Below are positions 19,451-28,660 of a stretch of 64,000 nucleotides of DNA, one piece after another. The notes under the pieces are model-generated. The model worked only from the letters and a program-made list of their open reading frames with translations, ran no database searches and was not told where the DNA came from. The stretch lies in assembly GCF_000799715.1 (NCBI RefSeq), contig NZ_JUHG01000001.1, positions 1 through 64,000 on the forward strand. Reading direction: 5' to 3'. Both the position numbers and the translations under genes were made by a program. This stretch comes from Martinezella rhizogenes. Lineage in GTDB: Bacteria > Pseudomonadota > Alphaproteobacteria > Rhizobiales > Rhizobiaceae. Position 1 is the first letter of the stretch. Each line of letters opens with the position of its first letter.

Positions 19451-20941
19451 CTAGCGTTTTTGTCCGACATGGCGCCCGATGCCGTCCGGCAGGGGCAGCT
19501 TCGTATGTGCCTGGGCGATCTGTTTTATTTTGCCCAGCACCTCCTCCGGTGCGGGAGCGGCTTTACCTGCCTTGGCGTCGACATGCAGCAGCATATGTTC
19601 GGCTGTGGCAATGACATCACCGGTTACCGTGTCGTGGATCGTGTGGAACAGATGCAGCCGCTTCTCATCGGCGGACAGGAGCTGGCAGGTCGAATGGATT
19701 GCCTGGCCGAGCTTGGCTTCGCCGATGTGGCGGATATGGGTTTCGACCGTGTAGTAGCTGTGGCCGCGCTCAACATAGTCAAAGCCGACGCCGATCAGGC
19801 GCAGCAGCGCATCGGAAGTATCGCCGAACACCTGTAGATAGCGATGTTCGGTCATGTGGCCGTTATAGTCGACCCAGGCGGGGCTCACCTTGGTTTCGAT
19901 AAGACGCAGCGGTCCTGCCAGGTCGTGAAGTTTTCTTTCGCTGCCGCCGGCTGCCCAGAGACTTTGCTCGAAATCCTTGAGCAGCTTGCCGGCGCCCCAG
20001 CCCTTGCCGCCATGACTGCCCTTCAATGTCTGGAGGATGCCGACGAGATTTTCGTCGCGGATTCGTTCCAGTTCGCGCATCGACAATCCGGCGGCCTGCT
20101 CGTCCGACTGCTGGCCGATCTTTTCGACCAGCGCATCGTCGAGATCGACGACATCCATCAGCTTGGTCCAGTTCCATTGCAGCGCCGGGCCGAATTGAGC
20201 CAGGAAGTGCCGCATGCCAGCTTCGCCACCGGCGATGCGGTAGGTCTGGAACAAGCCCATCTGCGCCCAGCGCAGGCCGAAGGAGTAGCGGATGACATCA
20301 TCCAGCGTTTCGACGGTGCAGATATCATCCTTGATCAGCCAGAGCGCCTCGCGCCACAGGGCTTCCAGCAGGCGATCGCCGACGAAAGCTTCGATCTCCT
20401 TGGCGATATGGACGCCCTTCATGCCGATCGGCGGCAGCCGGTCCATAGCCGCCTTGATCGTTTCCTTCGACGTCTTCTCGCCGCCGACGATTTCGACCAG
20501 CGGCAGCAGGTAGACCGGATTATAGGGATGGGCGACGAAGAGACGTTCGGGGTGCCGCATGTCGCGCTGGAGATCAGTCGGCAAGAGGCCGGAGGTCGAG
20601 GAGCCGATCAGCGCGTCGGGCCTTGCCGCCGCATCGATCTGCGTCAGCACCTTGCGCTTGAGATCGAGCCGCTCGGGAACGCTCTCCTGAATCCAGTCCG
20701 CGCCGGCGACCGCTTCTTCCAGCGTCTCGCGGAAGGTGAGCTTGCCGCGCGCGGGAAGCGGCGCGCCGGTCAGCATCGCATAGGCCCTTTCGGCGTTCGC
20801 CAGGACTTCGCCGACGATGCGGGTTGCTTCCGGATGCGGGTCGAAGACATCGACATCGATGCCTGCCAGCAGAAAACGGGCGATCCATCCGCCGCCGATG
20901 ACGCCGCCGCCAATGCAGGCTGCCTTGTTGATCTTGGTCAT
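19451..20941 (-). CDS. cdhAB: L-carnitine dehydrogenase fused to betainyl-CoA thioesterase (CdhA-CdhB)
   Basis: 496 aa with two domains. Residues 1-320 form a 3-hydroxyacyl-CoA-dehydrogenase-like enzyme: NAD site CIGGGVIGGGWIARF, the block LIGSSTSGLLPTDLQ, and AHPYNPVYLLPLVEIV with the conserved histidine. Residues from about 345 form a hotdog thioesterase (VSPAWVDYNGHMTEHRYLQVF, a 4-hydroxybenzoyl-CoA-thioesterase-like signature). Rhizobial L-carnitine dehydrogenases are known in exactly this fused form. The reactions are L-carnitine to 3-dehydrocarnitine, and betainyl-CoA to betaine. CdhC, which links the two steps, is encoded next to it. Confidence 0.88.
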   Translation of the reverse strand: MTKINKAACIGGGVIGGGWIARFLLAGIDVDVFDPHPEATRIVGEVLANAERAYAMLTGAPLPARGKLTFRETLEEAVAGADWIQESVPERLDLKRKVLTQIDAAARPDALIGSSTSGLLPTDLQRDMRHPERLFVAHPYNPVYLLPLVEIVGGEKTSKETIKAAMDRLPPIGMKGVHIAKEIEAFVGDRLLEALWREALWLIKDDICTVETLDDVIRYSFGLRWAQMGLFQTYRIAGGEAGMRHFLAQFGPALQWNWTKLMDVVDLDDALVEKIGQQSDEQAAGLSMRELERIRDENLVGILQTLKGSHGGKGWGAGKLLKDFEQSLWAAGGSERKLHDLAGPLRLIETKVSPAWVDYNGHMTEHRYLQVFGDTSDALLRLIGVGFDYVERGHSYYTVETHIRHIGEAKLGQAIHSTCQLLSADEKRLHLFHTIHDTVTGDVIATAEHMLLHVDAKAGKAAPAPEEVLGKIKQIAQAHTKLPLPDGIGRHVGQKR

Positions 20942-20948
20942 TTCGGCC

Positions 20949-21851
20949 TCAGCGCTTCGTCAGTTTCAGTTTCTTGCGAACGTCTTCAGGGCCGATAATG
21001 CGCGCGCCCATGCCTTCGATGACCTGCACTGCCTTTTCGACGAGCTGGGCATTGATCGCGAGCAGGCCCTTGCCGGCGTAGAGATTGTCTTCAAGGCCGA
21101 CGCGGACGTTGCCGCCGGCAAGGACGGCCGCGGCCGGATAGGCCATGGCGTTGCGACCGATGGAAAAGGCCGAGAAGGTCCAGCTCGATGGAACGTTATT
21201 GACCATCGCCATAAAGGTGTTGAGGTCATCGGGTGCCCCCCAGGGGATGCCCATGCAGAGCTGGATGAGGACCGGGTCCTCAATAAGACCCTCCTCGGCA
21301 AGCTGTTTGGCAAACCAGAGATGACCGGTATCGAAGGCTTCGATCTCGGGGCGAACGCCGAGATCGGTCATCTTCTTCGTCATGGCCCGCAGCATCGACG
21401 GCGTATTGGTCATGACATAGTCGCCGAGGCTGAAGTTCATCGTGCCGCAATCGAGTGTGCAGATTTCCGGCAGGCATTCGGCAACGTGGCTGACGCGCTC
21501 CGTGGCGCCGGCCATGTCGGTACCTCTGACGTTCAGGGGCAAGGGGTTTTCGACATCCCCGAAGATCAGATCGCCGCCCATGCCGGCGGTCAGGTTGAGC
21601 ACGACATCGACATCGGCGGAACGGATGCGGTCGGTCACTTCCCTGTAGAGATCGTTGCGGCGGCTGGCCGCACCCGTTTCGGGATCGCGGACATGGCAGT
21701 GAACAACTGCCGCACCGGCCTTTGCGGCATCGATCGCGGATTCGGCTATCTGCTTGGGAGTGATCGGGACATGGCTGGATTTCGAAACGGTGTCGCCGGA
21801 ACCGGTGACGGCGCAGGTGATGAAGACATCGCGGTTCATTGCAAGAGGCAT
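20949..21851 (-). CDS. cdhC: 3-dehydrocarnitine cleavage enzyme, BKACE family (CdhC)
   Basis: 300 aa from the ATG at 21851, which has GAGGGAG 7-8 bases upstream. Beta-keto-acid cleavage enzyme (DUF849) features: the N-terminal FITCAVTGSGDT, the metal-site VVHCHVRDPETG (HxH) and the later EIEAFDTGHL block. Family members combine a beta-keto acid with acetyl-CoA, giving acetoacetate and a new CoA ester. With CdhAB next door, this gives 3-dehydrocarnitine plus acetyl-CoA to betainyl-CoA plus acetoacetate. First gene of the long leftward operon. Confidence 0.87.
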   Translation of the reverse strand: MPLAMNRDVFITCAVTGSGDTVSKSSHVPITPKQIAESAIDAAKAGAAVVHCHVRDPETGAASRRNDLYREVTDRIRSADVDVVLNLTAGMGGDLIFGDVENPLPLNVRGTDMAGATERVSHVAECLPEICTLDCGTMNFSLGDYVMTNTPSMLRAMTKKMTDLGVRPEIEAFDTGHLWFAKQLAEEGLIEDPVLIQLCMGIPWGAPDDLNTFMAMVNNVPSSWTFSAFSIGRNAMAYPAAAVLAGGNVRVGLEDNLYAGKGLLAINAQLVEKAVQVIEGMGARIIGPEDVRKKLKLTKR

Positions 21852-21953
21852 TTTGTTCTCCCTCGTATTGAGGACATTACGCGGCAAGCGATGGCTTCAT
21901 GCTTTGCATTTCCAGAAACTAACGATACATTATCGGAAATACGAGAAATCCCC

Positions 21954-22946
21954 ATGCTCACGCCATCCGATACGCCGCTCGACATCGACCTGCTGGTGCT
22001 TCCCGAAACAAACTTGATCCTGATCGCGTCAGTGATCGAACCTCTGCGCGGTGCCAACCGCATTTCCGGCAGCGAGCTCTATCGCTGGCGGCTGTTTACG
22101 TTGGACGGTTCGCCGGTCGAGACGACCAGTCTGATTCCGGTTCCGGCCTCCGGCAACTTCCGCCCGTCAAACGACACGGCGCCGCTCTTCGTGCTCGCAA
22201 GCTACAATTGGCGGCGCAGTGCCACGTCGGCGCTGAAGATGCAATTGTCGCAGACGGCGCGCCACCGTTCGATGATCGCCGGCATCGAATCAGGAAGTTG
22301 GCTGCTGGCCGAGGCGAGCCTTCTCGACAATGTGTCGGCGGCTGTTCATTGGGAGGATTCGGAGGATTTCGCGCTGGCCTATCCGCAGGTGCTTGCCGTC
22401 AAGGACCGTTTCGTCATCGACGGCAAGCGCATCACCACGGCCGGCTCGATGCCGACGATCGACCTGATGCTGGAAATCATCCGGCGGCGGCAGGGCTATT
22501 CGCTGGCGCTCGAAGTCAGCCGGCTTTTCATCTACGAGCCGGCGACCGTCTATGGCGCCATGGAGCTGTCGCCGTCGACAGCCGGCTTGCGTCTGCGCGA
22601 TCCGCGCGTTGCCCAGGCCGTGCGGCTGATGGAGGAGCATATCGAGCAGCCGCTGGTCCTGACACGCCTGGCGCGGCGCATCGGGGTCAGCGCCCGCCAT
22701 CTCCAGGCGCTGTTTCAGGATGATTTCGGCGCTCCGCCGCATGTGCATTATCTGGCGCTTCGGCTCAATGCGGCACGGCGCAAGGTGATCGAGACCAAGG
22801 CATCGTTTGCGGAGATTGCCGCGGCGACCGGTTTCAATTCAGCCTCGGCCTTTTCCCGCAGCTATCGTGCCAGTTTTTCGGAAAGTCCGTCGGGCACGCG
22901 TCAGCGCTTGCGCGGGCGCTCTACGGCTGCAGCAGCGCCGACATAG
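21954..22946 (+). CDS. cdhR: GlxA-type AraC-family regulator of carnitine catabolism (CdhR-like)
   Basis: 330 aa from the ATG at 21954. The N-terminal DJ-1/PfpI-like amidotransferase fold (LLVLPETNLILIASVIEPLRGAN, AGIESGSWLLAEA) is followed by a C-terminal AraC HTH pair (LVLTRLARRIGVSARHLQALF; ASFAEIAAATGFNSASAFSRSY). It is divergent from cdhC with about 100 bases between. GlxA-type regulators next to cdh genes are activators of carnitine use (CdhR) in other proteobacteria, which fits. Its 3' end overlaps the convergent LysR gene by 26 bases. Confidence 0.85.
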   Translation: MLTPSDTPLDIDLLVLPETNLILIASVIEPLRGANRISGSELYRWRLFTLDGSPVETTSLIPVPASGNFRPSNDTAPLFVLASYNWRRSATSALKMQLSQTARHRSMIAGIESGSWLLAEASLLDNVSAAVHWEDSEDFALAYPQVLAVKDRFVIDGKRITTAGSMPTIDLMLEIIRRRQGYSLALEVSRLFIYEPATVYGAMELSPSTAGLRLRDPRVAQAVRLMEEHIEQPLVLTRLARRIGVSARHLQALFQDDFGAPPHVHYLALRLNAARRKVIETKASFAEIAAATGFNSASAFSRSYRASFSESPSGTRQRLRGRSTAAAAPT

Positions 22947-23796
22947 GCTGAAAGGCTTCGCGCACCATCTCCGCCAGCTCCCGGATCGCCTCGCTGGAAT
23001 GATAGGGGTTACGGCGAAGCACGACGCGGGAGGAATCGACCGGTGGAAATCCATCGTCGCTCGTCAGTTCCCGGCAACCATGCGGAATGTTGCTTCGCGA
23101 GAGCGTCGTGACGGCAAGCCCGGCGGATACGGCATTTTTCAGGCCGGAACTGGTATCGGCGACGAAGGCAATGCGATAGCGCCGGCCCTGCTGCTCCAGG
23201 GAGCGCAAGGCAAAGTCACGGCACCATGTCGAGTCGCGATAGATCGCGATGGGCAGCGGCACCGCTTCATGCAAGCGGTGCACCAACGAGGTCACCCAGA
23301 CTGTCGGGTCGATGCAGAGCACCTCGCCGGTGGTCTGATCGCTCCAGTCGAAGACGACGGCGAGATCGAGTTCGTCTTTCTCGAGGGCGGCGAGATTGTG
23401 CGCGGTATAGTCGCAGGAAACGGTGACTTCGACGGCGGGGTGCCGAATAGCGAAGGCGGCAAGCGCCGCCGGCAGGATGGTCTGGCTGTATTCCTCCGGA
23501 ATGCCGATCCGGACAGGCCCGTCCAGCGGCTTGGTGCGGATAGTGGCTGCCGCCTCGGTTAGCAGGTCGATCACGCGTTGCGCATAGGGAAGCAATTGAT
23601 TACCTGCCCGGGTCAGGATGACCCCGCGCGCGCTTCTGTCGAACAACGCTTCGCCGATGGTTTCCTCGAGGCGCTTGATCTGGGCGCTGACGGCCGATTG
23701 CGTGCGGCCGATGCGCTGGGCGGCAGCGGAAAAATTCGATGTCTCGGTGATAACGAGAAAGGTCCGGAGCAGATCGCTTTCGATGGGTTCGCGCAT
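22921..23796 (-). CDS. LysR-family transcriptional regulator
   Basis: 291 aa. The N-terminal HTH is complete (LLRTFLVITETSNFSAAAQRIGRTQSAVS, residues about 9-37, here quoted in part), followed by an inducer-binding domain with VRIGIPEEYSQTILPAALA. The gene is divergent from an EamA-type exporter gene beginning at 23913, with a 116-base AT-richer gap that should hold both promoters. Control of that exporter is the simplest inference. The effector is unknown. Confidence 0.92.
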   Translation of the reverse strand: MREPIESDLLRTFLVITETSNFSAAAQRIGRTQSAVSAQIKRLEETIGEALFDRSARGVILTRAGNQLLPYAQRVIDLLTEAAATIRTKPLDGPVRIGIPEEYSQTILPAALAAFAIRHPAVEVTVSCDYTAHNLAALEKDELDLAVVFDWSDQTTGEVLCIDPTVWVTSLVHRLHEAVPLPIAIYRDSTWCRDFALRSLEQQGRRYRIAFVADTSSGLKNAVSAGLAVTTLSRSNIPHGCRELTSDDGFPPVDSSRVVLRRNPYHSSEAIRELAEMVREAFQPMSALLQP

Positions 23797-23912
23797 GGCG
23801 GCTCACAAATTTTTCTGATGGCTACTATCTCTACTATTCGTTTGTCTGATGTCAAATATCGGCGCAGACAGATGACATTCAACCCGATGCTTCATTCGTT
23901 GAGTCCTGTTAG

Positions 23913-24821
23913 ATGACCATTCAGAATCCTGCTCGAACCTTCTCCTCAAATGAGTATGAGAAGGGTATTATTCTTGTGGCCGTGGCAACGCTTGCGTGGA
24001 GTTGCAGCGGCATCTATGCGCGTCTTCTGACGACGGACTTGTGGACGGCAATCGCCTGGCGGTCGCTGTTTGGCGGCATGTTCCTCTTGATCCCAAGCTT
24101 CTTTCTCGAGGGCGGGTTTTCACGGCGCCAGTGGAGTTCGATTTTTCATCCCGCCGGATTGGCGATGATTGCCTGCCAGACCATCAGTCAGGCCTGCTTT
24201 ATCGGTGCGCTCTACATGACCACGGTCGCAAACGTGACCATGATCTATGCAACGGCGCCGTTCATCGCCGCCTTTCTCAGCTGGACGATACTGAAGGAGC
24301 GGGTGGCGAAGCGGACGTTGATTGCCGGCGGCGTTTGCCTCGTCGGGGTGGCGGTTATCGTCGCTTCCTCGATTGGGGGCGGTACCGGCGTCGGCGATCT
24401 CCTTGCACTCGGCATGACGGTCACCTTCGCTCTTATCATCGTCATCCCGCGCATCGACCGCAGCGTGCCGATCCTGCCGTCAAGCGTCGTCAGCGGGTTC
24501 CTGACATTCGTGCTCTTCCTGCCCTTCGCCTCGACAGCCTCGCTCGACACCTATAATTGGCTGCTGTTGGCGGCATTTGGAGCGACGAATTTCGCACTCG
24601 CCTTTGTCCTTTTCCTTTTCGGTTCGAGGCGAATGCCTGCGGCCGATGCGGCCCTCATCAGCTCGATGGAGATCGTGCTCACCCCGTTCTGGGTCTGGCT
24701 CTTCTTTTCCGAGAAGCCGCCGGTGGCCACTTTTGTGGGCGGTGTGATCATCCTTGCGACGATCGTGTGGCATACCGCTGTCGATCTCAGACATGGCCGC
24801 CGCGTCCGGGCGCAGGTCTAG
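23913..24821 (+). CDS. EamA/RhaT-type DMT transporter
   Basis: 302 aa with about ten membrane helices in two repeated EamA halves. The first half starts GIILVAVATLAWSCSGIYAR and contains TVANVTMIYATAPFIAAFLSW; the second contains AADAALISSMEIVLTPFWVWL. DMT exporters of this type move amino acids, nucleobases or small metabolites outward in most studied cases. Divergent from a LysR gene, a common exporter-regulator arrangement. Substrate not predictable. Confidence 0.9.
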   Translation: MTIQNPARTFSSNEYEKGIILVAVATLAWSCSGIYARLLTTDLWTAIAWRSLFGGMFLLIPSFFLEGGFSRRQWSSIFHPAGLAMIACQTISQACFIGALYMTTVANVTMIYATAPFIAAFLSWTILKERVAKRTLIAGGVCLVGVAVIVASSIGGGTGVGDLLALGMTVTFALIIVIPRIDRSVPILPSSVVSGFLTFVLFLPFASTASLDTYNWLLLAAFGATNFALAFVLFLFGSRRMPAADAALISSMEIVLTPFWVWLFFSEKPPVATFVGGVIILATIVWHTAVDLRHGRRVRAQV

Positions 24822-24871
24822 AAGGTCGTAACCGTCGGTTTCTGCTCCCGAGACGATGACAGGCTTTTGCT

Positions 24872-25951
24872 TCAAGTCACAGTCGATCGCGGGGCCGCCA
24901 CCGAGGCGCGCTGGATCAGGCTGGTCTTGACGATCGTGCGTTCGACCGGCGTCTCCCCGCCGTTCAGCCGCGAAATGAGCCTTTCGGCTGCCTTCTTCCC
25001 CATTTCATAGACAGGCTGATCGACGACGGTGATCGGTGGAGCGGTGACCGTCGTCCAGTCCGCATCTAGGAAGGAAATCATCGATATATCCCTGGGGATG
25101 GAAAGGTTCAGGGACTGTAGAGAACGGAACACCCTGAGCCCGACGAGGCTATCGGACGCCAGCAGAGCCGTCGGCGGACTTTCTTCCGCCAGCAAGCGCT
25201 TCACGACGGCATCCGTCCGCTGCTGATCCGTGGCGCCGAGCCGGACGTAGTGCTCTGGGTCCTTCAATCCGGCGTCAATCTGCGCGCTCAAGAAGCCTTC
25301 CACGCGCTCGCGCACGGCGGAGTTGGATATCTGCCGGCTGTCCGTGAACGGATCGGCACCGGTGTCCATGGCGGATATATAGGCGATGCGGCGATGTCCT
25401 GCCTCAAGCAAATGTCGCGTTGCGTTCATGGCGGCGTCGCGGTCGTCGCCGGTCACCGAGTCGACCCCAAGCTCCGGAATGCTTCTGTCGAACAGGACGA
25501 GCGGAACGCCGACGCGGCGAATATCTTTCAGATGCTCCATCCGGTCGCATCGCGCCGGCGTAACGATCAGGCCATCAACGCGCTTGCCGATAAGCAGGTC
25601 GACCGCCGATTTCTCGGCGTCGAGCTCTTCGCCTGAATTGGCGATGATGACGTTGAAGCCTGCCACGCGGGCAGCATCGCTGATGCCCCGGACGGCAAGG
25701 CTGAAAAAGGCGTTTTCGATATCGCCGACGATGACGCCGATGATGCCGGATTTCCCCGTCGTCATGCTGCGGGCAAGCTCATTCGGTCTGTATTCAAGCT
25801 CTGTGGCCGCAGCCATGACCTGAGCACGGATCTTGTCGCTGACCACGCCGTAGCCGCCGAGAACACGGGCCGCCGTGGCTTTCGAAACCTTGGCCGCTTT
25901 TGCGACGTCGGCGACGGTGATGGAGCGTTTGGATGGGCTGGGGTTTTCCAT
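24872..25951 (-). CDS. LacI-family transcriptional regulator
   Basis: 359 aa. The N-terminal HTH (TVADVAKAAKVSKATAARVLGG with hinge YRPNELARSMTTGKSG) is followed by a periplasmic-binding-protein-like ligand domain (LIGKRVDGLIVTPARCD, RHLLEAGHRRIAYIS). It is divergent from the amino-acid-type ABC operon starting at 26138. Two CCGG-centred palindromes in the 186-base gap are good operator candidates, so it likely represses that operon and possibly itself. Confidence 0.92.
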   Translation of the reverse strand: MENPSPSKRSITVADVAKAAKVSKATAARVLGGYGVVSDKIRAQVMAAATELEYRPNELARSMTTGKSGIIGVIVGDIENAFFSLAVRGISDAARVAGFNVIIANSGEELDAEKSAVDLLIGKRVDGLIVTPARCDRMEHLKDIRRVGVPLVLFDRSIPELGVDSVTGDDRDAAMNATRHLLEAGHRRIAYISAMDTGADPFTDSRQISNSAVRERVEGFLSAQIDAGLKDPEHYVRLGATDQQRTDAVVKRLLAEESPPTALLASDSLVGLRVFRSLQSLNLSIPRDISMISFLDADWTTVTAPPITVVDQPVYEMGKKAAERLISRLNGGETPVERTIVKTSLIQRASVAAPRSTVT

Positions 25952-26011
25952 GCGACGACGGTTACAAGAGTTGTTGACGGAAGGTCAATCTCAAGTTAAC
26001 AAATAACCATT

Positions 26012-26044
26012 GAGACCGGTCTCTTTGTAGATGATACCGGTCTC
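26012..26044. promoter_or_regulatory. tandem LacI-type operators
   Basis: A perfect 12-base palindrome GAGACCGGTCTC lies at 26012-26023, and a near-perfect second copy GATACCGGTCTC at 26033-26044. Both have the central CG dyad typical of LacI-family operators. Centres are 21 bases apart, two helical turns, so two dimers could sit on the same face. They lie between the divergent lacI-type gene and the ABC operon. Confidence 0.7.
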
Positions 26045-26137
26045 TTGTGCAAATCTTTCCTTCGGCGATATCAGATGAAGGAAGGATGATCACGCATAAA
26101 AATGCCAATAAGAGCACCTTCAGAGCGGAGAATGAAC

Positions 26138-26965
26138 ATGAGCAAATCTGGCATATTCGCAGCAGCCATCGCTCCCTTGCGAGCTGGCGTCCTGGCCTAT
26201 CTTCTTGCAGTCGGTATCGGGTCCGCATCCGCGGCCGACAATCCCTACAATCTCATCGACCCGCAGACCATCAGCGTCGGGACAATGGGCGATGCGAAGC
26301 CCTACACGTTCGCCACGGCCGACGGCCAGTTCACCGGCTTCGACATTGAATTGTTCCTGAATGTCGTATCGCGCATGGGCTTTGCGAAGGACAAGGTGAC
26401 CTTCACCGGTCAGGAGTTCTCGGCCCTGATGCCGTCCGTCGCCAATGAGCGCTTCGACGTGGCGGTCGCCGCGATCGGAACCACCGAGGCGCGCAAGAAG
26501 ACGGTCGATTTCTCCGATGGTTATATCGCCGGATATCTCTCCGTTTTGACGCCGGAACCCGGCATCAAGGATGCCGATACGCTTAAGGGCAAGCGTCTCG
26601 GTGTGGTGCAGGGCACCTTGCAGGAAATCTACGCCACCAAAAACTTCGTTGGGGCGGATCTCGTAAAGTTCCCCGACAACAACTCGGCGGTGGCCGCACT
26701 CAACAACGGCACGGTCGACGCTCATTTCCTCGATTACGAAGCAGCCAAACAATATGGCGAGCGCTATCCGGCGCTGAAGATCGCCGTGAACATCCCGTCC
26801 TTCGATGCGCCCGCGGGCTTCGTGATCAAAAAGGGAAATGATGCCTTCCGCACTGCGTTGAACACCGCGCTTCACGCCGCTATGCAGGATGGCACCTGGA
26901 AGACGCTTTATGAAAAGTGGTTTCCGGGTTCGCCGATGCCAGACCAATATCTACCCAAGAAGTAA
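26138..26965 (+). CDS. polar amino-acid-type ABC transporter solute-binding protein
   Basis: 275 aa from the ATG at 26138, preceded by GGAG with 7-base spacing; the ATG at 26132 is too close to that site. A Sec signal peptide ends near [10 protein letters not shown]. The body is SBP_bac_3: [56 protein letters not shown] and [12 protein letters not shown]. Periplasmic capture of an amino acid, opine or related amine is expected. It is followed by a stable hairpin and then the fused permease-ATPase gene. Confidence 0.9.
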   Translation: MSKSGIFAAAIAPLRAGVLAYLLAVGIGSASAADNPYNLIDPQTISVGTMGDAKPYTFATADGQFTGFDIELFLNVVSRMGFAKDKVTFTGQEFSALMPSVANERFDVAVAAIGTTEARKKTVDFSDGYIAGYLSVLTPEPGIKDADTLKGKRLGVVQGTLQEIYATKNFVGADLVKFPDNNSAVAALNNGTVDAHFLDYEAAKQYGERYPALKIAVNIPSFDAPAGFVIKKGNDAFRTALNTALHAAMQDGTWKTLYEKWFPGSPMPDQYLPKK

Positions 26966-26971
26966 CGCTTC

Positions 26972-26998
26972 GAGCCGCCCGCGCTTGCCGGGCGGCTC
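26972..26998 (+). terminator. intra-operon hairpin after the binding-protein gene
   Basis: GAGCCGCCCG pairs perfectly with CGGGCGGCTC around a short loop, 6 bases after the stop codon, without a long T-run. It is better explained as an attenuator or 3'-end stabiliser that raises binding-protein mRNA over the downstream transporter mRNA than as a full terminator. Confidence 0.6.
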
Positions 26999-27057
26999 CT
27001 TCATGGCATTGCTGATGTGCGGCCAAGCAGCCGCGTCGGCATGTCCCGCAAGAATTC

Positions 27058-28590
27058 ATGGGGAATGGAATGGATTGGCTTGAAAATCTCCGCCGCAGCT
27101 TCCTGGATTGGGATGCCATGGCGGAAGTGCTGCCGAGCATGATCACTGTCGGCCTGAAGAATACGTTGATCCTGGCTGCTGCCTCGACGGTGCTCGGCGT
27201 CATCATCGGAATGATCCTGGCCGTGATGGGCATCTCGCAGTCACGCTGGCTGCGCCTGCCGGCGCGGATTTACACCGATATCTTTCGAGGTCTGCCGGCG
27301 ATCGTGACGATCCTGATCATCGGCCAGGGTTTTGCCCGCGTCGGGCGCGAACTGTTCGGCCCCTCACCGTTTCCACTCGGTATCATCGCGCTCAGTCTGA
27401 TTGCCGGCGCCTATATCGGCGAGATCTTCCGTTCCGGCATCCAAAGCGTCGAGCGCGGCCAGATGGAGGCCTGCCGTGCGCTTAGCATGAGTTATGGGCA
27501 GGGGATGCGATTGATTGTTATCCCGCAAGGCGTGCGGCGCGTCCTGCCGGCGCTCGTCAATCAGTTCATCGGCAACGTCAAGGATTCGAGCCTCGTCTAT
27601 TTCCTAGGGTTGCTTGCCTCGGAGCGTGAGATTTTCCGCGTCGGGCAGGATCAGGCCGTGGTGACGGGAAACCTGTCGCCCTTGCTGCTTGCTGGCGTGT
27701 TTTATCTCGTCATCACCGTGCCGCTCACCCATTTCGTCAACTATATCGACACGAGACTGCGGCTTGGAAAACAAGGGCGTGGCGCGGGGGCTGCAAGCGG
27801 TCTTGTCGAGGTGGGTGAATTGCAGGCTGCTTCCAATACCACCATTGGCAGTGAACCACGTTTCAAGGCAGGCGCGCTCAAGGTCCACGATCTCAGCATG
27901 GCCTATGGTGATCTCGATGTGCTGAAGGGTGTCGATCTCGATATCGCTCCGGGGACGGTGACTTGCATCATCGGCCCGTCCGGTTCCGGCAAGTCCACGC
28001 TTCTGCGGTGCCTGAACCGTTTGGTCGAACCAAAGCGCGGCGACATCCTGCTTGATGGCGAAAGCATTCTGGTGATGAAGCCGGAAAGCCTGCGCCGTCG
28101 TGTCGGTATGGTATTCCAGCACTTCAACCTCTTTCCCGATCACACAGCGCTCGAAAACGTCATGCTGTCGCTGACGAAGATCAAGAAGATACCCCGAGCC
28201 GAAGCGCGTAGGATTGCCGAAGCACGCCTCACCGAGGTCGGTCTTGCCGAACGCAAGGATCATCGGCCGGCTGGCCTGTCGGGTGGGCAACAGCAACGTG
28301 TTGCGATCGCCCGCGCGCTGGCGATGGATCCCGAGGTCATCCTGTTCGACGAGGTGACGAGCGCGCTCGATCCCGAACTGGTCAAGGGTGTTCTCGACCT
28401 GATGGCGAACCTTGGACGGCAGGGCATGACGATGGCCGTCGTGACCCACGAAATGGGATTTGCCCGCAGGGTTGCCGATCAGGTCGTATTCATGGATGAA
28501 GGCCGCATCATCGAAGCGGGTTCGCCGCAGCAAATTTTCGACAGTCCGCAAAGCGAGCGGCTGAAGCGCTTCCTGGCCGAGGTTCTCTGA
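27058..28590 (+). CDS. amino-acid ABC transporter, fused permease and ATP-binding protein
   Basis: 510 aa single polypeptide. Residues 1-240 are a HisM/GlnP-type permease (TVGLKNTLILAAASTVLGV; the EAA-loop region EACRALSMSYGQGMRLIVIPQ). A linker of about 30 residues follows, then a GlnQ-type ATPase with Walker A GPSGSGKST, LSGGQQQRVAIARALAMDP and VILFDEVTSALDPE. A homodimer would give a full importer core without separate ATPase genes, an arrangement known in some rhizobial amino-acid transporters. The ATG at 27070 (MDWLENL) is an alternative start. Confidence 0.9.
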   Translation: MGNGMDWLENLRRSFLDWDAMAEVLPSMITVGLKNTLILAAASTVLGVIIGMILAVMGISQSRWLRLPARIYTDIFRGLPAIVTILIIGQGFARVGRELFGPSPFPLGIIALSLIAGAYIGEIFRSGIQSVERGQMEACRALSMSYGQGMRLIVIPQGVRRVLPALVNQFIGNVKDSSLVYFLGLLASEREIFRVGQDQAVVTGNLSPLLLAGVFYLVITVPLTHFVNYIDTRLRLGKQGRGAGAASGLVEVGELQAASNTTIGSEPRFKAGALKVHDLSMAYGDLDVLKGVDLDIAPGTVTCIIGPSGSGKSTLLRCLNRLVEPKRGDILLDGESILVMKPESLRRRVGMVFQHFNLFPDHTALENVMLSLTKIKKIPRAEARRIAEARLTEVGLAERKDHRPAGLSGGQQQRVAIARALAMDPEVILFDEVTSALDPELVKGVLDLMANLGRQGMTMAVVTHEMGFARRVADQVVFMDEGRIIEAGSPQQIFDSPQSERLKRFLAEVL

Positions 28591-28660
28591 TGCCTGTCGC
28601 CACGGTATAGGCCATGGATTTCTCACTACCAAACAACGTCAATAGATAAGGTTATCCAAC

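Noticed and set aside
20817..21953. N-terminal extension of the GlxA-type regulator by about 380 codons
   Set aside because: The extension is antisense to cdhC; the regulator fold begins at the ATG at 21954.
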